DNA of 64,000 nucleotides from Bacteroidetes bacterium UBA7662 (GTDB lineage: Bacteria; Bacteroidota; Bacteroidia; UBA7662), in contig DLHS01000016.1 of NCBI GenBank assembly GCA_002483345.1, positions 466,700-530,699 of the forward strand, in the 5' to 3' direction. The notes beneath the pieces were generated by a model. The model saw only the letters and a list, made by a program, of their open reading frames with translations. It did not search any database and had not been told where the DNA came from. The first letter of the stretch is position 1; each line of letters begins with the position of its first letter. Of this stretch, positions 8,555 to 17,606 are shown in pieces. The translations under genes and the position numbers were made by a program.

Positions 8555-9130
8555 ATGCGGCAGGTCGGGCTCTTTTTCGGAACCTTTAACCCGATACATA
8601 TCGGGCACCTGATTCTGGCCGATCATTTTGCTACCCGGGCCGGTCTCGATGAGGTCTGGTTGGTTGTAACCCCGCAAAGTCCTTTCAAAAACCGCCACAG
8701 CCTGCTCGACCAGTACCTGCGCCTTGATCTGGTTCATCGGGCAGTGGCCGACAATCCCCGCTTGCGCGCAAGCGACATAGAGTTTAAGCTTTCCGCGCCA
8801 CACTATACCGTGCATACGCTGGTACATCTGCAGGAAAAATTTCCCGATTCCCGTTTTTCGATAATCATGGGCGAGGATAATCTGGTTGGGCTGACGAAAT
8901 GGAAAAACCACGAATACCTGCTCGAACATCACCAGATACTCGTTTATCCCCGTATTGGGCAGGATTCGGCCGAATTGCTCAACCATCCGTCTGTGAGAAT
9001 GGTAGATGCCCCGCAAATCGAAATATCTTCCAGCCAGATCAGAAATTTGCTGAAATCAGGAGATTCTGTCCGTTATCTCCTGCCCGAAAGCATACACGAT
9101 TATGTGGTGTCCGAGCAGTTTTACCGCTGA
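8555..9130 (+). CDS. nadD: Nicotinate-nucleotide adenylyltransferase
   Basis: Joins ATP and nicotinate mononucleotide to give deamido-NAD, the step shared by de novo and salvage NAD synthesis. The 191-residue product has the nucleotidyltransferase signature GTFNPIHIGHL (9-19) and the second motif ISSSQIRNLL near the C-terminus. It starts directly after the gmk stop codon. The NAD gene nadA follows on the same strand, but a 390-bp non-coding stretch separates them, so they are probably expressed separately. Confidence 0.95.
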   Translation: MRQVGLFFGTFNPIHIGHLILADHFATRAGLDEVWLVVTPQSPFKNRHSLLDQYLRLDLVHRAVADNPRLRASDIEFKLSAPHYTVHTLVHLQEKFPDSRFSIIMGEDNLVGLTKWKNHEYLLEHHQILVYPRIGQDSAELLNHPSVRMVDAPQIEISSSQIRNLLKSGDSVRYLLPESIHDYVVSEQFYR

Positions 9131-9520
9131 TCCGGGTTATCAACAACTTTATACAGCCCGTGTGAATTGATGTGTTTTGCGCTGGATAAGCGGTGCATAA
9201 GCCCGTCTGATACTGAACAATCGGGTTTTAAAGGAAAACTTATAAGTTTTTGATTCGTCAAAAGTGCAAAATCTACAGAATGTACACATTCGTTCCACAC
9301 GCAAACTGTCAAAACACCCGTGTACAAGGGTCATCCACATTTGTGGATAAGCGCTGCATGAAGGCCAAAAACAATGAACTTTGCAGGAAAGCGGTTGTTG
9401 ACAAACCGGGGCACAAAGTGGACACTCATCTTTCCAACAGCTATTTTAGCAGAATATCCACCTTTGCACACCCCTAACCATAACAACCAACCTTTTAAAT
9501 AATTTATTGAAGGGAAAACG
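9131..9520. other. Non-coding stretch with DnaA-box cluster (candidate replication origin)
   Basis: This 390-bp gap has no credible gene. It carries one perfect DnaA box on the minus strand (TGTGGATAA, 9342-9350). It faces a one-mismatch box TCATCCACA (9331-9339), with only two bases between them. Other matches are TTATCAACA (9137-9145, one mismatch), GCTGGATAA (9181-9189, two mismatches) and ATATCCACC (9454-9462, two mismatches). There is a perfect 16-bp A+T palindrome at 9235-9250 and an A+T-rich run at 9494-9512. Together these resemble an oriC layout, and two parS-type sites lie 9 kb downstream. CACCTTTG at 9459-9466 could instead be a nadA promoter. Box counts this small can arise by chance. 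Confidence 0.35.
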
Positions 9521-10531
9521 ATGTTGAACGAAATATTCGAAAAAGCGGTGGATAAACTCCCTGTTTTGGGTTGGCTGGATCTGGATGTTGACCCAACGCT
9601 GGATTTGGTTTCAGAAATTGAAAAACTGAAAAAGGAAAAAAATGCCGTGCTCCTGGCGCACTATTATCAGACAGGTGATATCCAGGATGTGGCTGATTAC
9701 ATAGGTGACAGTCTTGGCCTTTCACAACAGGCTGCAGGAACAAAGGCTGATATCATTCTTTTTGCCGGCGTTCATTTTATGGCGGAAACAGCAAAAATTT
9801 TGTCTCCGGAAAAAAAAGTACTGCTGCCTGATCTGAAAGCTGGCTGTTCTTTGGCCGACAGCGCCCCGGCCAATTTGTTTGCCAGGTTCAAAGCAGATCA
9901 TCCTGATCACCTGGTGATAACCTACATCAACTGTACGGCCGAAATTAAAGCGCTTTCCGATATCATTTGTACCTCCAGCAATGCAGTTCAGATAGTCGAA
10001 AGTTTACCCAAAGCGCAGAAAATCATTTTTGCCCCTGATAAAAATCTCGGTGCCTACATCTCGAAAAAAACGGGCCGGGACATGGTTTTGTGGAATGGTT
10101 CCTGCATGGTGCACGAGATATTTTCGATGGAGAAAATACTACGGGTGCGTATGGATCATCCGGAGGCAGCATTTATTGCGCATCCCGAATGTGAAGCGGA
10201 ATTACTGCAGATAGCTGACTTTATAGGCTCTACGACTGCATTGCTGAAGTATGCCGTTAACAGCGATAAACAAAGTTTTATTGTGGCGACCGAAACCGGT
10301 ATACTGCATCAGATGGAAAAGGCGGCTCCTCATAAAACCTTTATCCCGGCACCACCCAATAATCACTGTGCCTGCAATGATTGTCCGCATATGAAGCGAA
10401 ATACCCTGGAAAAGGTATATCTGGCATTGAAATATGAACAACCGGAGTTATTAATGGCTGAAGAGTTACGTTTAAAAGCGTTAAAACCGATTCAGCGTAT
10501 GCTTGACTTATCAGCACAGTTCGGCCTTTAA
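9521..10531 (+). CDS. nadA: Quinolinate synthase
   Basis: Condenses iminoaspartate (made by NadB) with dihydroxyacetone phosphate to quinolinate using a [4Fe-4S] cluster. The 336-residue product has the three-fold NadA repeat. Candidate cluster ligands are C109 (KAGCSLAD), C195 (NGSCMVHE) and one of the cysteines in HCACNDCP (C285 or C288). The HYYQTGDIQD motif near residue 48 and the HFMAETAKIL motif are also family hallmarks. The start is preceded by a purine-rich GAAGGG. The transaminase gene follows after 16 bp. The partner nadB is 13 kb away on the other strand. Confidence 0.96.
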   Translation: MLNEIFEKAVDKLPVLGWLDLDVDPTLDLVSEIEKLKKEKNAVLLAHYYQTGDIQDVADYIGDSLGLSQQAAGTKADIILFAGVHFMAETAKILSPEKKVLLPDLKAGCSLADSAPANLFARFKADHPDHLVITYINCTAEIKALSDIICTSSNAVQIVESLPKAQKIIFAPDKNLGAYISKKTGRDMVLWNGSCMVHEIFSMEKILRVRMDHPEAAFIAHPECEAELLQIADFIGSTTALLKYAVNSDKQSFIVATETGILHQMEKAAPHKTFIPAPPNNHCACNDCPHMKRNTLEKVYLALKYEQPELLMAEELRLKALKPIQRMLDLSAQFGL

Positions 10532-10547
10532 TTACGATATTACCTGC

Positions 10548-11693
10548 ATGTTCCTGACTAAACTACCCAATATAGGCGACAGTATTTTTTCTGTCATGAC
10601 CCGCATGGCAGTGGAACAGGGTGCTTTGAATCTGGCACAGGGTTTTCCTGATTTTCAGCCAGATCCGGTTTTGGTTCAGATGGTATTTGAAGCCATGAAA
10701 AGCGGGCACAATCAATATGCGCCCATGCCTGGTTTACCGGCATTGAGAGAACAGCTGGCTGTTAAAACCAGGAGTCATTACAAACAAACGGTTAATCCTG
10801 AAACGGAAATAACCATTACTGCAGGAGCAACGCAGGCCATTTTTACTGCTATTGCCGCTTTCGTGGCGCCGGAGCAGGAGGTTATCTGTTTTGATCCTGC
10901 TTACGATTGTTATGCACCTGCCATCAAAGTGCAGGGAGCCCGGCCTATTCATCTGCCCATGGCCTGGGATGGTAAAAATTTCAGCTATGACTGGTCTCAG
11001 TTAAGGGCAAGAATAAATACCAGGACCAGAATGGTAATATTGAATAATCCTCATAATCCAACAGGCGCTATCCTTACCAGGGCAGATTTGGATAAGCTGG
11101 TAGACTTGCTCAGAAATACAGAAATCGTGGTTTTAGCCGATGAGGTTTATGAACACATGGTTTTCGATAAACAGCAGCACCTCTCCATGCTAAGCCATGC
11201 CGAACTAAGGGAACGCAGTGTTGTAGTTTCATCTTTTGGTAAAACTTACCATAATACGGGATGGAAAATAGGATATGTCATTGCCAATGAGCAGCTTAGC
11301 AAGGAATTCAGAAAAGTACATCAGTTCAATGTGTTTTCAGTGAATACCCCTATGCAGGCAGCATATGCACAGTTTTTGGCAACAGACAAAAGTTATGAGC
11401 AGTTACCTGCCTTTTATCAGCAGAAACGTGACTTGTTTCTGAAATTGGTGCAGAAAAGCAGGTTTGATTTTGTTCCGACCCATTCGACCTACTTTCAGCT
11501 GGCATCTTATCAGCGTATCAGCGAGGAGGATGACAGCACTTTTACAAAATGGCTGGTGAAAGAAAAAGGGTTGGCGGTTATTCCTGTTTCGCCCTTTATA
11601 CAAGCCAATGATCAACCTAAACTGATTCGTTTTTGTTTTGCTAAAAGTGATGAAACATTGCAAAAGGCAGGGGAGGTAATATGCGCGATCTGA
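10548..11693 (+). CDS. Methionine (glutamine) aminotransferase, YbdL type
   Basis: A 381-residue fold-type I PLP aminotransferase of the YbdL/kynurenine-oxoglutarate transaminase group. These enzymes convert methionine or glutamine plus a 2-oxo acid to the matching keto acid in the cytoplasm. The PLP lysine is K232 in SSFGKTYHNTGWKIGY; NNPHNPTG (166-173) and LADEVYEH (197-204) contact the cofactor. I chose ATG 10548 because the in-frame ATG at 10503 lies within nadA. The end overlaps the omega-amidase gene by 13 bp. Transaminase plus omega-amidase is a known functional pair for disposing of 2-oxoglutaramate or 2-oxosuccinamate and salvaging methionine. Confidence 0.88.
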   Translation: MFLTKLPNIGDSIFSVMTRMAVEQGALNLAQGFPDFQPDPVLVQMVFEAMKSGHNQYAPMPGLPALREQLAVKTRSHYKQTVNPETEITITAGATQAIFTAIAAFVAPEQEVICFDPAYDCYAPAIKVQGARPIHLPMAWDGKNFSYDWSQLRARINTRTRMVILNNPHNPTGAILTRADLDKLVDLLRNTEIVVLADEVYEHMVFDKQQHLSMLSHAELRERSVVVSSFGKTYHNTGWKIGYVIANEQLSKEFRKVHQFNVFSVNTPMQAAYAQFLATDKSYEQLPAFYQQKRDLFLKLVQKSRFDFVPTHSTYFQLASYQRISEEDDSTFTKWLVKEKGLAVIPVSPFIQANDQPKLIRFCFAKSDETLQKAGEVICAI

Positions 11694-12454
11694 GAATAAC
11701 ACTGGTACAAACAGATCTGGTTTGGGAAGATGTGTCAGCCAATCTGAAACATTTAACTGAGATACTCGATACCGCCAAACCGGAGACGGATCTGATAGTA
11801 TTACCAGAGATGTTTGGTTCAGGTTTCAGCATGCTGGCATCGAAAACCGCCCAGACCATGGATGGTGAGGCAGTTAACTGGATGCAGAAAACAGCACTTA
11901 AATTCAATTGCTCTATTGTTGGAAGCCTCAATATCAGGGAAGATGAAAAATACTACAACCGGCTTTTACTGGTTTCTGAAGAAGGTATCCAGGCACAATA
12001 TGACAAGCGGCATTTGTTTACCATGGCAGGTGAACAGGAAGTTTATAGTAAAGGAAAAAAGACACTGGTTTGCCCTGTAGCCGGTTGGAAAATTCATTTT
12101 CAGGTTTGTTATGATTTGCGCTTTCCGGTTTGGGCACGCAATACCGATGGGTATGATTTGTTGATTAATATAGCAAACTGGCCCAGCAGAAGGGTTTATG
12201 CCTGGAACCAGCTGCTGATTGCCCGGGCGATAGAGAACCAGTCGTATGTGGCCGGCGTTAACCGGGTGGGAAAAGACGGATTGGAAATACCTTATCCGGG
12301 AAATTCCTGCGTCATTGATCCCATGGGTGAGTTGGTTTGGCGAGGGGATGAGCAGGAGGTTGTCAGTACACAGACCTTGTCCCGGGCGCTGCTGGACGAA
12401 ACAAGGGAGCGGTTGCCTTTTTTGCGCGATCGTGATAATTTTGAATGGAGATGA
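11681..12454 (+). CDS. yafV: Omega-amidase (YafV-type nitrilase superfamily)
   Basis: A 257-residue carbon-nitrogen hydrolase. The nitrilase triad is visible as E43 (LPEMFGSGFS), K109 (YDKRHLF) and C143 (VCYDLRFP). YafV-type enzymes hydrolyse 2-oxoglutaramate, the keto product of glutamine transamination, so the preceding transaminase fits as its partner. The gene overlaps that transaminase by 13 bp, and a strong Shine-Dalgarno-like GGAGG lies 4 bp before the ATG, unusual for this phylum. The end overlaps the next small gene by up to 10 bp. Confidence 0.88.
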   Translation: MRDLRITLVQTDLVWEDVSANLKHLTEILDTAKPETDLIVLPEMFGSGFSMLASKTAQTMDGEAVNWMQKTALKFNCSIVGSLNIREDEKYYNRLLLVSEEGIQAQYDKRHLFTMAGEQEVYSKGKKTLVCPVAGWKIHFQVCYDLRFPVWARNTDGYDLLINIANWPSRRVYAWNQLLIARAIENQSYVAGVNRVGKDGLEIPYPGNSCVIDPMGELVWRGDEQEVVSTQTLSRALLDETRERLPFLRDRDNFEWR

Positions 12455-12804
12455 AAAAAGAATTACATGCTCGCTGGGAGCAGTTGACAGATAAACTGGC
12501 GGAAGATTTTGGAAAAAAGCCCGATTTACAAACAGTCCTCTATCTGATTGGGGTAGATGTGCTGGGGCAGGGCTTCAGAAAATTCACCAAGGAAGAAAAA
12601 CAGGACCTCATGCATATTGCGGTCTGTCGTTTGCTGATGTTCTCCGGTTATTATGAATTCGTCGGAAACGATGAAGAAGGATGGCCGCATTTTAAACCAC
12701 TCAAAAAAGTGCCGGGTGTAAATATGCTGGAGCAGGAAGACCTGCTTATAGCCCATGCCTTGTACTATTTTGAAGAAATAACCTTTATTCAACCAGAAGC
12801 CTGA
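12445..12804 (+). CDS. Conserved hypothetical protein
   Basis: A 119-residue soluble, mostly helical protein with no signal peptide or membrane segment. I do not recognise a named domain, but the layout (DLQTVLYLIGVDVLGQG, then KDLMHIAVCRLL and a Trp/Pro-rich middle) looks conserved, and I recall similar short proteins in Bacteroidota beside amidase genes. Two starts are possible: ATG 12445, or ATG 12451, which forms an ATGA overlap with the amidase stop. Translation is probably coupled to the upstream pair. Function unknown. Confidence 0.6.
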   Translation: MEMKKELHARWEQLTDKLAEDFGKKPDLQTVLYLIGVDVLGQGFRKFTKEEKQDLMHIAVCRLLMFSGYYEFVGNDEEGWPHFKPLKKVPGVNMLEQEDLLIAHALYYFEEITFIQPEA

Positions 12805-12815
12805 AACAAAGACGT

Positions 12816-13490
12816 ATGAAAAAGTGGATTCCCCTGGCAGCACTGTTGTTGTTGACTTTTCAGCTGAGTGCCCAGAAAACAAAAAAAAATCAGACAAAAA
12901 CAACCATGATTGAGATGCAAACTACAGCAGGCCGTATGGTACTGCAACTGTATGATCAGACCCCGCAGCACCGCGACAACTTCATCAAACTGACAGAGGA
13001 AGGCTATTACGACAGCCTGCTGTTTCACCGGGTTATCAAGGCCTTTATGATTCAGGGAGGAGATCCTGATTCCAAAAATGCCCCCAAAGGCAAACAATTG
13101 GGGCAAGGTGGACCGGGTTATACTGTTCCCGCAGAATTTATTGACACATTGCTGCATGTAAAAGGAGCCCTGGCTGCTGCACGCACCGGTGATATGGTGA
13201 ATCCGGAAAAAGCATCCAGCGGAAGCCAGTTTTACATCGTGCAAGGCAGGCCTTTCAGTGATGCCGAACTCAACAGCATGGAAATGCGCTCAGGCAAAAA
13301 ATACAGTCCGGAAGCCAGAGAATTGTATAAAACAATTGGCGGAACACCACACCTGGATGGTGCTTATACCGTTTATGGCCGTGTGGTGGAAGGATTAGAT
13401 GTTTTGGATGCGATTGGTAACTGCGCCACAGCCCCCGGCGACCGACCGTTGGAAGACATTCGTATTATCTCTGTGAAAGTGATAAAATGA
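12816..13490 (+). CDS. Exported cyclophilin-type peptidylprolyl isomerase
   Basis: Catalyses cis-trans isomerisation of proline peptide bonds, here outside the cytoplasm because it has a signal peptide (MKKWIPLAALLLLTFQLSAQ, 1-20). The cyclophilin core is clear: FHRVIKAFMIQGGD (70-83), GSQFYIVQG, and YTVYGRVVEGLDVLD towards the end. An insertion of about 35 residues between the last two motifs (ELNSMEMRSGKK onwards) is common in Bacteroidota secreted cyclophilins. It overlaps the exonuclease III gene by an ATGA. Confidence 0.9.
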   Translation: MKKWIPLAALLLLTFQLSAQKTKKNQTKTTMIEMQTTAGRMVLQLYDQTPQHRDNFIKLTEEGYYDSLLFHRVIKAFMIQGGDPDSKNAPKGKQLGQGGPGYTVPAEFIDTLLHVKGALAAARTGDMVNPEKASSGSQFYIVQGRPFSDAELNSMEMRSGKKYSPEARELYKTIGGTPHLDGAYTVYGRVVEGLDVLDAIGNCATAPGDRPLEDIRIISVKVIK

Positions 13491-14257
13491 AAAAAATAAT
13501 CTCTTACAATGTAAACGGCATCCGCGCTGCCCAAAACAAGGGATTAACAGATTGGATAAAGGCAGAAAATCCGGATATCCTCTGTTTTCAGGAACTCAAG
13601 GCAGAAGCCAGCCAGATTGATGTGGAAAGCTACAGAAGTCTCGGCTATCATTGTTACTGGCATTCTGCACAGAAAAAGGGATACAGCGGTGTCGGCCTGC
13701 TGAGCAAGGAAGAACCGAAACACGTGGAAGTAGGCTGCGGGGTCGACTGGATAGATAACGAAGGAAGGGTGCTGCGGGCCGATTACAGCGACTTTAGTGT
13801 CATCAGCGTCTACCTGCCCTCAGGGTCGAGTGGAGAAGAGCGCCAGGCGGTTAAAATGAAGGTGCTGGGTTTTTTCATTGATTATATTCAGGAACTGAGC
13901 CAAAAAATACCCAAACTGATTATTTGCGGCGATTACAATATTTGTCACCAGGCCATTGATATTCACGATCCGGTACGCAATGCGACCATGTCGGGATTTT
14001 TACCGGAAGAACGGGAATGGTTCACCCAATACCTCGACAGGGGATTGGTAGATAGTTTTCGTGTTTTGCATCCCGGCGAAAAACACCAGTATTCCTGGTG
14101 GTCGTACCGTATGAACGCAAGGGCCAATAACAAGGGTTGGCGGATTGATTACAACATTATCACCCAGCCGTTACAGGCAGTCTTAAAAGCTGCTTCCATT
14201 TTACCCCAGGCACATCATTCCGATCATTGCCCCGTTGTAGTAGAATTGGATATCTGA
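13487..14257 (+). CDS. xth: Exodeoxyribonuclease III / AP endonuclease
   Basis: A 256-residue metal-dependent endonuclease/exonuclease/phosphatase-fold enzyme that cleaves at abasic sites and removes 3' blocking groups in DNA repair. Motifs: NVNGIRAA at 8-15, the metal ligand E36 in CFQELKAE, the CGDYNICH segment with the catalytic D and N, and the terminal HHSDHCPVVVEL with the catalytic SDH. It has the short cytoplasmic length of bacterial Xth. The ATGA overlap with the PPIase gene and 1-bp gap to the DUF4175 gene suggest one transcript. Confidence 0.93.
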   Translation: MKKIISYNVNGIRAAQNKGLTDWIKAENPDILCFQELKAEASQIDVESYRSLGYHCYWHSAQKKGYSGVGLLSKEEPKHVEVGCGVDWIDNEGRVLRADYSDFSVISVYLPSGSSGEERQAVKMKVLGFFIDYIQELSQKIPKLIICGDYNICHQAIDIHDPVRNATMSGFLPEEREWFTQYLDRGLVDSFRVLHPGEKHQYSWWSYRMNARANNKGWRIDYNIITQPLQAVLKAASILPQAHHSDHCPVVVELDI

Positions 14258-14258
14258 C

Positions 14259-17200
14259 ATGAACGCCTACCAGCAACTGATAACGAAACTCGACGGCTTT
14301 ATCCGTAAATACTATCTCAACCGGATGGTAAAGGGGAGCATATTGTTCGTGAGCTGGTTGCTGTTGAGTTATCTGCTGGTATCTACTACCGAGTTTTATG
14401 GTCAGTTTTCAACTACAGGCCGAACGATTTTATTTGTTGTATTTCTGGGAATAAACGGGGTGTTGCTCGTGCGTTACCTGCTTATACCACTGTCGAAATT
14501 ATACAGCCTGGGCAAACGGATCAGTCATGAGGAGGCAGCCTTGATTGTAGGCAGATTTTTTCCGAATGTTTCTGATAAACTACTGAATACCATACAGTTA
14601 CATAAGGAAGCGTCTGAAAAAACAGACAACAGCCTTTTGTTGGCGAGTATAGAACAGCGAACGGCCCAATTGAGCCCGGTACCTTTTGCACAGGTCATAG
14701 ATTTGAGGGAAAACAAACGTTATTTCAGGTATCTCGTACCGGTGGTCGTCGTGTTTGGTATCGTTTTACTGGCCGCACCCAGTATTATTACGGATGCGGG
14801 TCAACGGGTAATTCGTTACAGTGAGGCTTTTGTGCCGGTGGCGCCATTCAATTTTGAGCTGGAAAATGACAGCCTGGAGGTAGTACAGTTTTCGGATTTT
14901 ACACTTGCCTTAAAAACCTCGGGGAAGGAGCTGCCGGCCGATGTATATGTTGAAACGGAAAAGGGCAGGTTCAAACTGGAGAAGCTGGCGACGAACCAAT
15001 TTCAGTTTACTTTCCGAGAATTGCAGCAGGATTTACCTTTCCGGTTTTCGGCGAATAAATTTTACTCGGTACCGTATGTGCTGAAGGTTTTACCCAAGCC
15101 GGTTATCAGTCGTTTTGAAGTGGTATTGGACTATCCCGCCTATCTGGGAAAACCAGACGAAAGGCTCAACAACACAGGTGATTTGCTGGTGCCGGAGGGA
15201 ACCAATATTCGCTGGGAATTTCAGGTCAGGTCGGTGGATGGGGTCAGCATTACCTATGTTGCGGATTCGACCATACAGGAAGGCAAAGCTGCGGGAGAGA
15301 AGTTTGTGGTGCAGAAGCAAGCGCGACAAAGCAGCGCTTACAGCATTGCCGCCTTCAATAGCCGTAATCCAAAAGCAGAAAGAATGGATTACAATCTGAG
15401 CGTTGTGCCCGATCAGTTTCCGGAAATTACGGCTGAGGAGGCCCGCGATTCCAACAACACCAGGTTATTATATTTCTCCGGGGAGATAGGAGATGACTAT
15501 GGTTTCCGCGATCTGAAATTCAAGGCGGAGGTTTCAGATGAATCCGGGAAAAACCCCAGACAGTTCGAACAGGAGCTGAAGCTTGGAAATGGCCTGCGTC
15601 AGGCTTTTTATCATTACTTTGATTTAACAACACTGAAACTGCAGGCAGGTGAGCAGTTGAGTTACTACTTTGAAGTAGGCGACAACGACGGCATACACGG
15701 ATCGAAAAAAAGCAGATCGGCTGTTTTCAGTTACCGCCAGCTTACCGAAAAGGAAACGCGGGAAGAAATCAGCAAACAGTCAGATGCCGTAGTCAATAAA
15801 CTTAAATCCTCCCTCAAAGAAGTACAGCAATTGCAGCAGGATGCTGATAAACTCAAACGTAAGTTACAGGAAGAGAAGGAGCTGAACTGGGAGGATAAAA
15901 AAATACTGGAGCAGATTCAAAAAAGGGAAGCAAAAATAAAGCAACAACTCGAGGAGGTTCGCAACGACCTGCAGGAACAGACAGAACTTAAAAAGGAACT
16001 TGAACCGGAGGCTGCCGATATACTCAAGAAGCAGGAAGAACTCAAAGAAATGGTAGAGAAGCTGCTCAATGAGGACCTTAAAAAGCTGATGGAAGAACTG
16101 CAGAAGATGATGCAGCAGGAGAAACAACCCCAAATGCAGGAGAAGCTCGACCAGTTGAAAATGGATAACAAGGATCTTTCCAAGGAACTTGACAGGATGC
16201 TGGAGTTTTTCAAGGCCATGGAAGTAGAGCAAAAGGCCGAACAAGCCATCAACGAGCTGGAGAAACTCGCGAAAGAACAGGAAAAACTTGCCCTCGAAAA
16301 CGAAAAGAAGACAACAAATCCGGAGGCAGCAGCTGAAAAACAGCAACAACTGAACGAGGAGTTTAAGGAGCTGCAGGAGGATATGAAGGAGTTGGAGGAG
16401 AAAAACAAAGCGCTTGAACAACCCATGGATCTGGGAGATATGCAGGAAGAGAGCAAGGATATAGCGCAGGACATGAAAGAATCTTCCGGAGACCTTCAGC
16501 AGAAAAAGCAGCAGCAAGCAGCCAAAAAACAAAAAGAGGCTTCCAAAAAAATGGAAGAAATGGCCAAAAAGATGCGCATGCAAATGCAGGCAGCAGAACA
16601 GGAGCAGCTGGAGCTTGACATACGCGCCCTGCGGCAATTGCTCGAAAACCTGGTGAAATTCTCCTTTGGCCAGGAGGCGCTGATCGACCGGCTGAAAGAC
16701 AATACCAATTATAGTCCGGCTTATGTGGAGATAGCCAAAGAACAGTTTAAACTGCGCGAAGATGCCGCGTTGATCGAAGACAGCCTCATGGCCCTCAGCA
16801 AACGGGTTATGCAGATACAGAGTTTTGTAAACAAGGAAGTAGGCGATCTGAACGACCACCTCCAGAAAACGGTCGACCATCTTTCAAACAGACAAACCCC
16901 TCAGGCCCGTTCCAGACAGCAATACGCGATGACGTCAGCCAATAATCTGGCGGTAATGCTTTCGGAGATTCTCAAACAAATGCAGCAGCAGATGGCGGAG
17001 ATGGAGTCGAAAAAAAGCGGCAGCGAATCGCAATGTATGAAACCCGGTAAAAGCGGTAAGTCAAGCATGTCAAAAATCTCCCAGCTGCAAAAGGAGCTCA
17101 ACCAACAGATGCAGCAGATGAAAGAGGGGCAGAAACCCGGGCAAAAGGGACAAACCGGTCAGAAAGGACAGCGTGGGAACCAGAGCAAGGAGTTTTCAGA

Positions 17201-17606
17201 AGCAGCGGCCCGTCAGGAGGCCATCCGCCGGGAACTGCAGCGCCTCAACGAGGAGTATAACAAAGATGGCCAGAAACCGCTCGGCGACCTGGAAAAGCTG
17301 GCCAAAGAGATGGAAAAAACAGAGAAGGAGCTGGTGAATAAAATGCTCAGTCAGGAAACCCTGCGCAGGCAACAAGATATCATGACCCGTTTGCTCGAAT
17401 CGGAAAAGGCTGAAAGAGAACGGGAACAGGAAGAAAGAAGGGAAAGTAAATCGGCCAGTGAACTTCCCAAAGGAACCCCGCCTGGCTTTGAGGCGTACCG
17501 CAAACAGAAAAACAAAGCGGTTGATTTATACCGTACGGTTACCCCAGAACTGAATAGTTTCTATAAGCAGAAGGTCGACGAGTACTTCCTTCAAATCAAC
17601 CGCTGA
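14259..17606 (+). CDS. DUF4175 family large membrane protein with coiled coils
   Basis: A 1115-residue protein with three N-terminal hydrophobic segments (about residues 25-45, 55-75 and 155-175), then a beta-rich region (about 180-500). A very long Gln/Glu/Lys-rich helical region follows (about 500-1090), dominated by coiled coil. The composition (many QKQQQ and EELKE runs) and layout fit the DUF4175 family, known to me only as large Bacteroidota membrane proteins of unknown role. Topology suggests an inner-membrane anchor with a long extension. The gene overlaps the downstream ATPase-domain gene by one base, a coupling that hints at a signalling role, which is not shown. Confidence 0.75.
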   Translation: MNAYQQLITKLDGFIRKYYLNRMVKGSILFVSWLLLSYLLVSTTEFYGQFSTTGRTILFVVFLGINGVLLVRYLLIPLSKLYSLGKRISHEEAALIVGRFFPNVSDKLLNTIQLHKEASEKTDNSLLLASIEQRTAQLSPVPFAQVIDLRENKRYFRYLVPVVVVFGIVLLAAPSIITDAGQRVIRYSEAFVPVAPFNFELENDSLEVVQFSDFTLALKTSGKELPADVYVETEKGRFKLEKLATNQFQFTFRELQQDLPFRFSANKFYSVPYVLKVLPKPVISRFEVVLDYPAYLGKPDERLNNTGDLLVPEGTNIRWEFQVRSVDGVSITYVADSTIQEGKAAGEKFVVQKQARQSSAYSIAAFNSRNPKAERMDYNLSVVPDQFPEITAEEARDSNNTRLLYFSGEIGDDYGFRDLKFKAEVSDESGKNPRQFEQELKLGNGLRQAFYHYFDLTTLKLQAGEQLSYYFEVGDNDGIHGSKKSRSAVFSYRQLTEKETREEISKQSDAVVNKLKSSLKEVQQLQQDADKLKRKLQEEKELNWEDKKILEQIQKREAKIKQQLEEVRNDLQEQTELKKELEPEAADILKKQEELKEMVEKLLNEDLKKLMEELQKMMQQEKQPQMQEKLDQLKMDNKDLSKELDRMLEFFKAMEVEQKAEQAINELEKLAKEQEKLALENEKKTTNPEAAAEKQQQLNEEFKELQEDMKELEEKNKALEQPMDLGDMQEESKDIAQDMKESSGDLQQKKQQQAAKKQKEASKKMEEMAKKMRMQMQAAEQEQLELDIRALRQLLENLVKFSFGQEALIDRLKDNTNYSPAYVEIAKEQFKLREDAALIEDSLMALSKRVMQIQSFVNKEVGDLNDHLQKTVDHLSNRQTPQARSRQQYAMTSANNLAVMLSEILKQMQQQMAEMESKKSGSESQCMKPGKSGKSSMSKISQLQKELNQQMQQMKEGQKPGQKGQTGQKGQRGNQSKEFSEAAARQEAIRRELQRLNEEYNKDGQKPLGDLEKLAKEMEKTEKELVNKMLSQETLRRQQDIMTRLLESEKAEREREQEERRESKSASELPKGTPPGFEAYRKQKNKAVDLYRTVTPELNSFYKQKVDEYFLQINR

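Noticed and set aside
15864..16880. Long Leu/Phe-rich minus-strand open frame inside the DUF4175 gene
   Set aside because: It is the antisense of Gln/Glu/Lys codons of the coiled coil; the plus-strand gene is clearly real.
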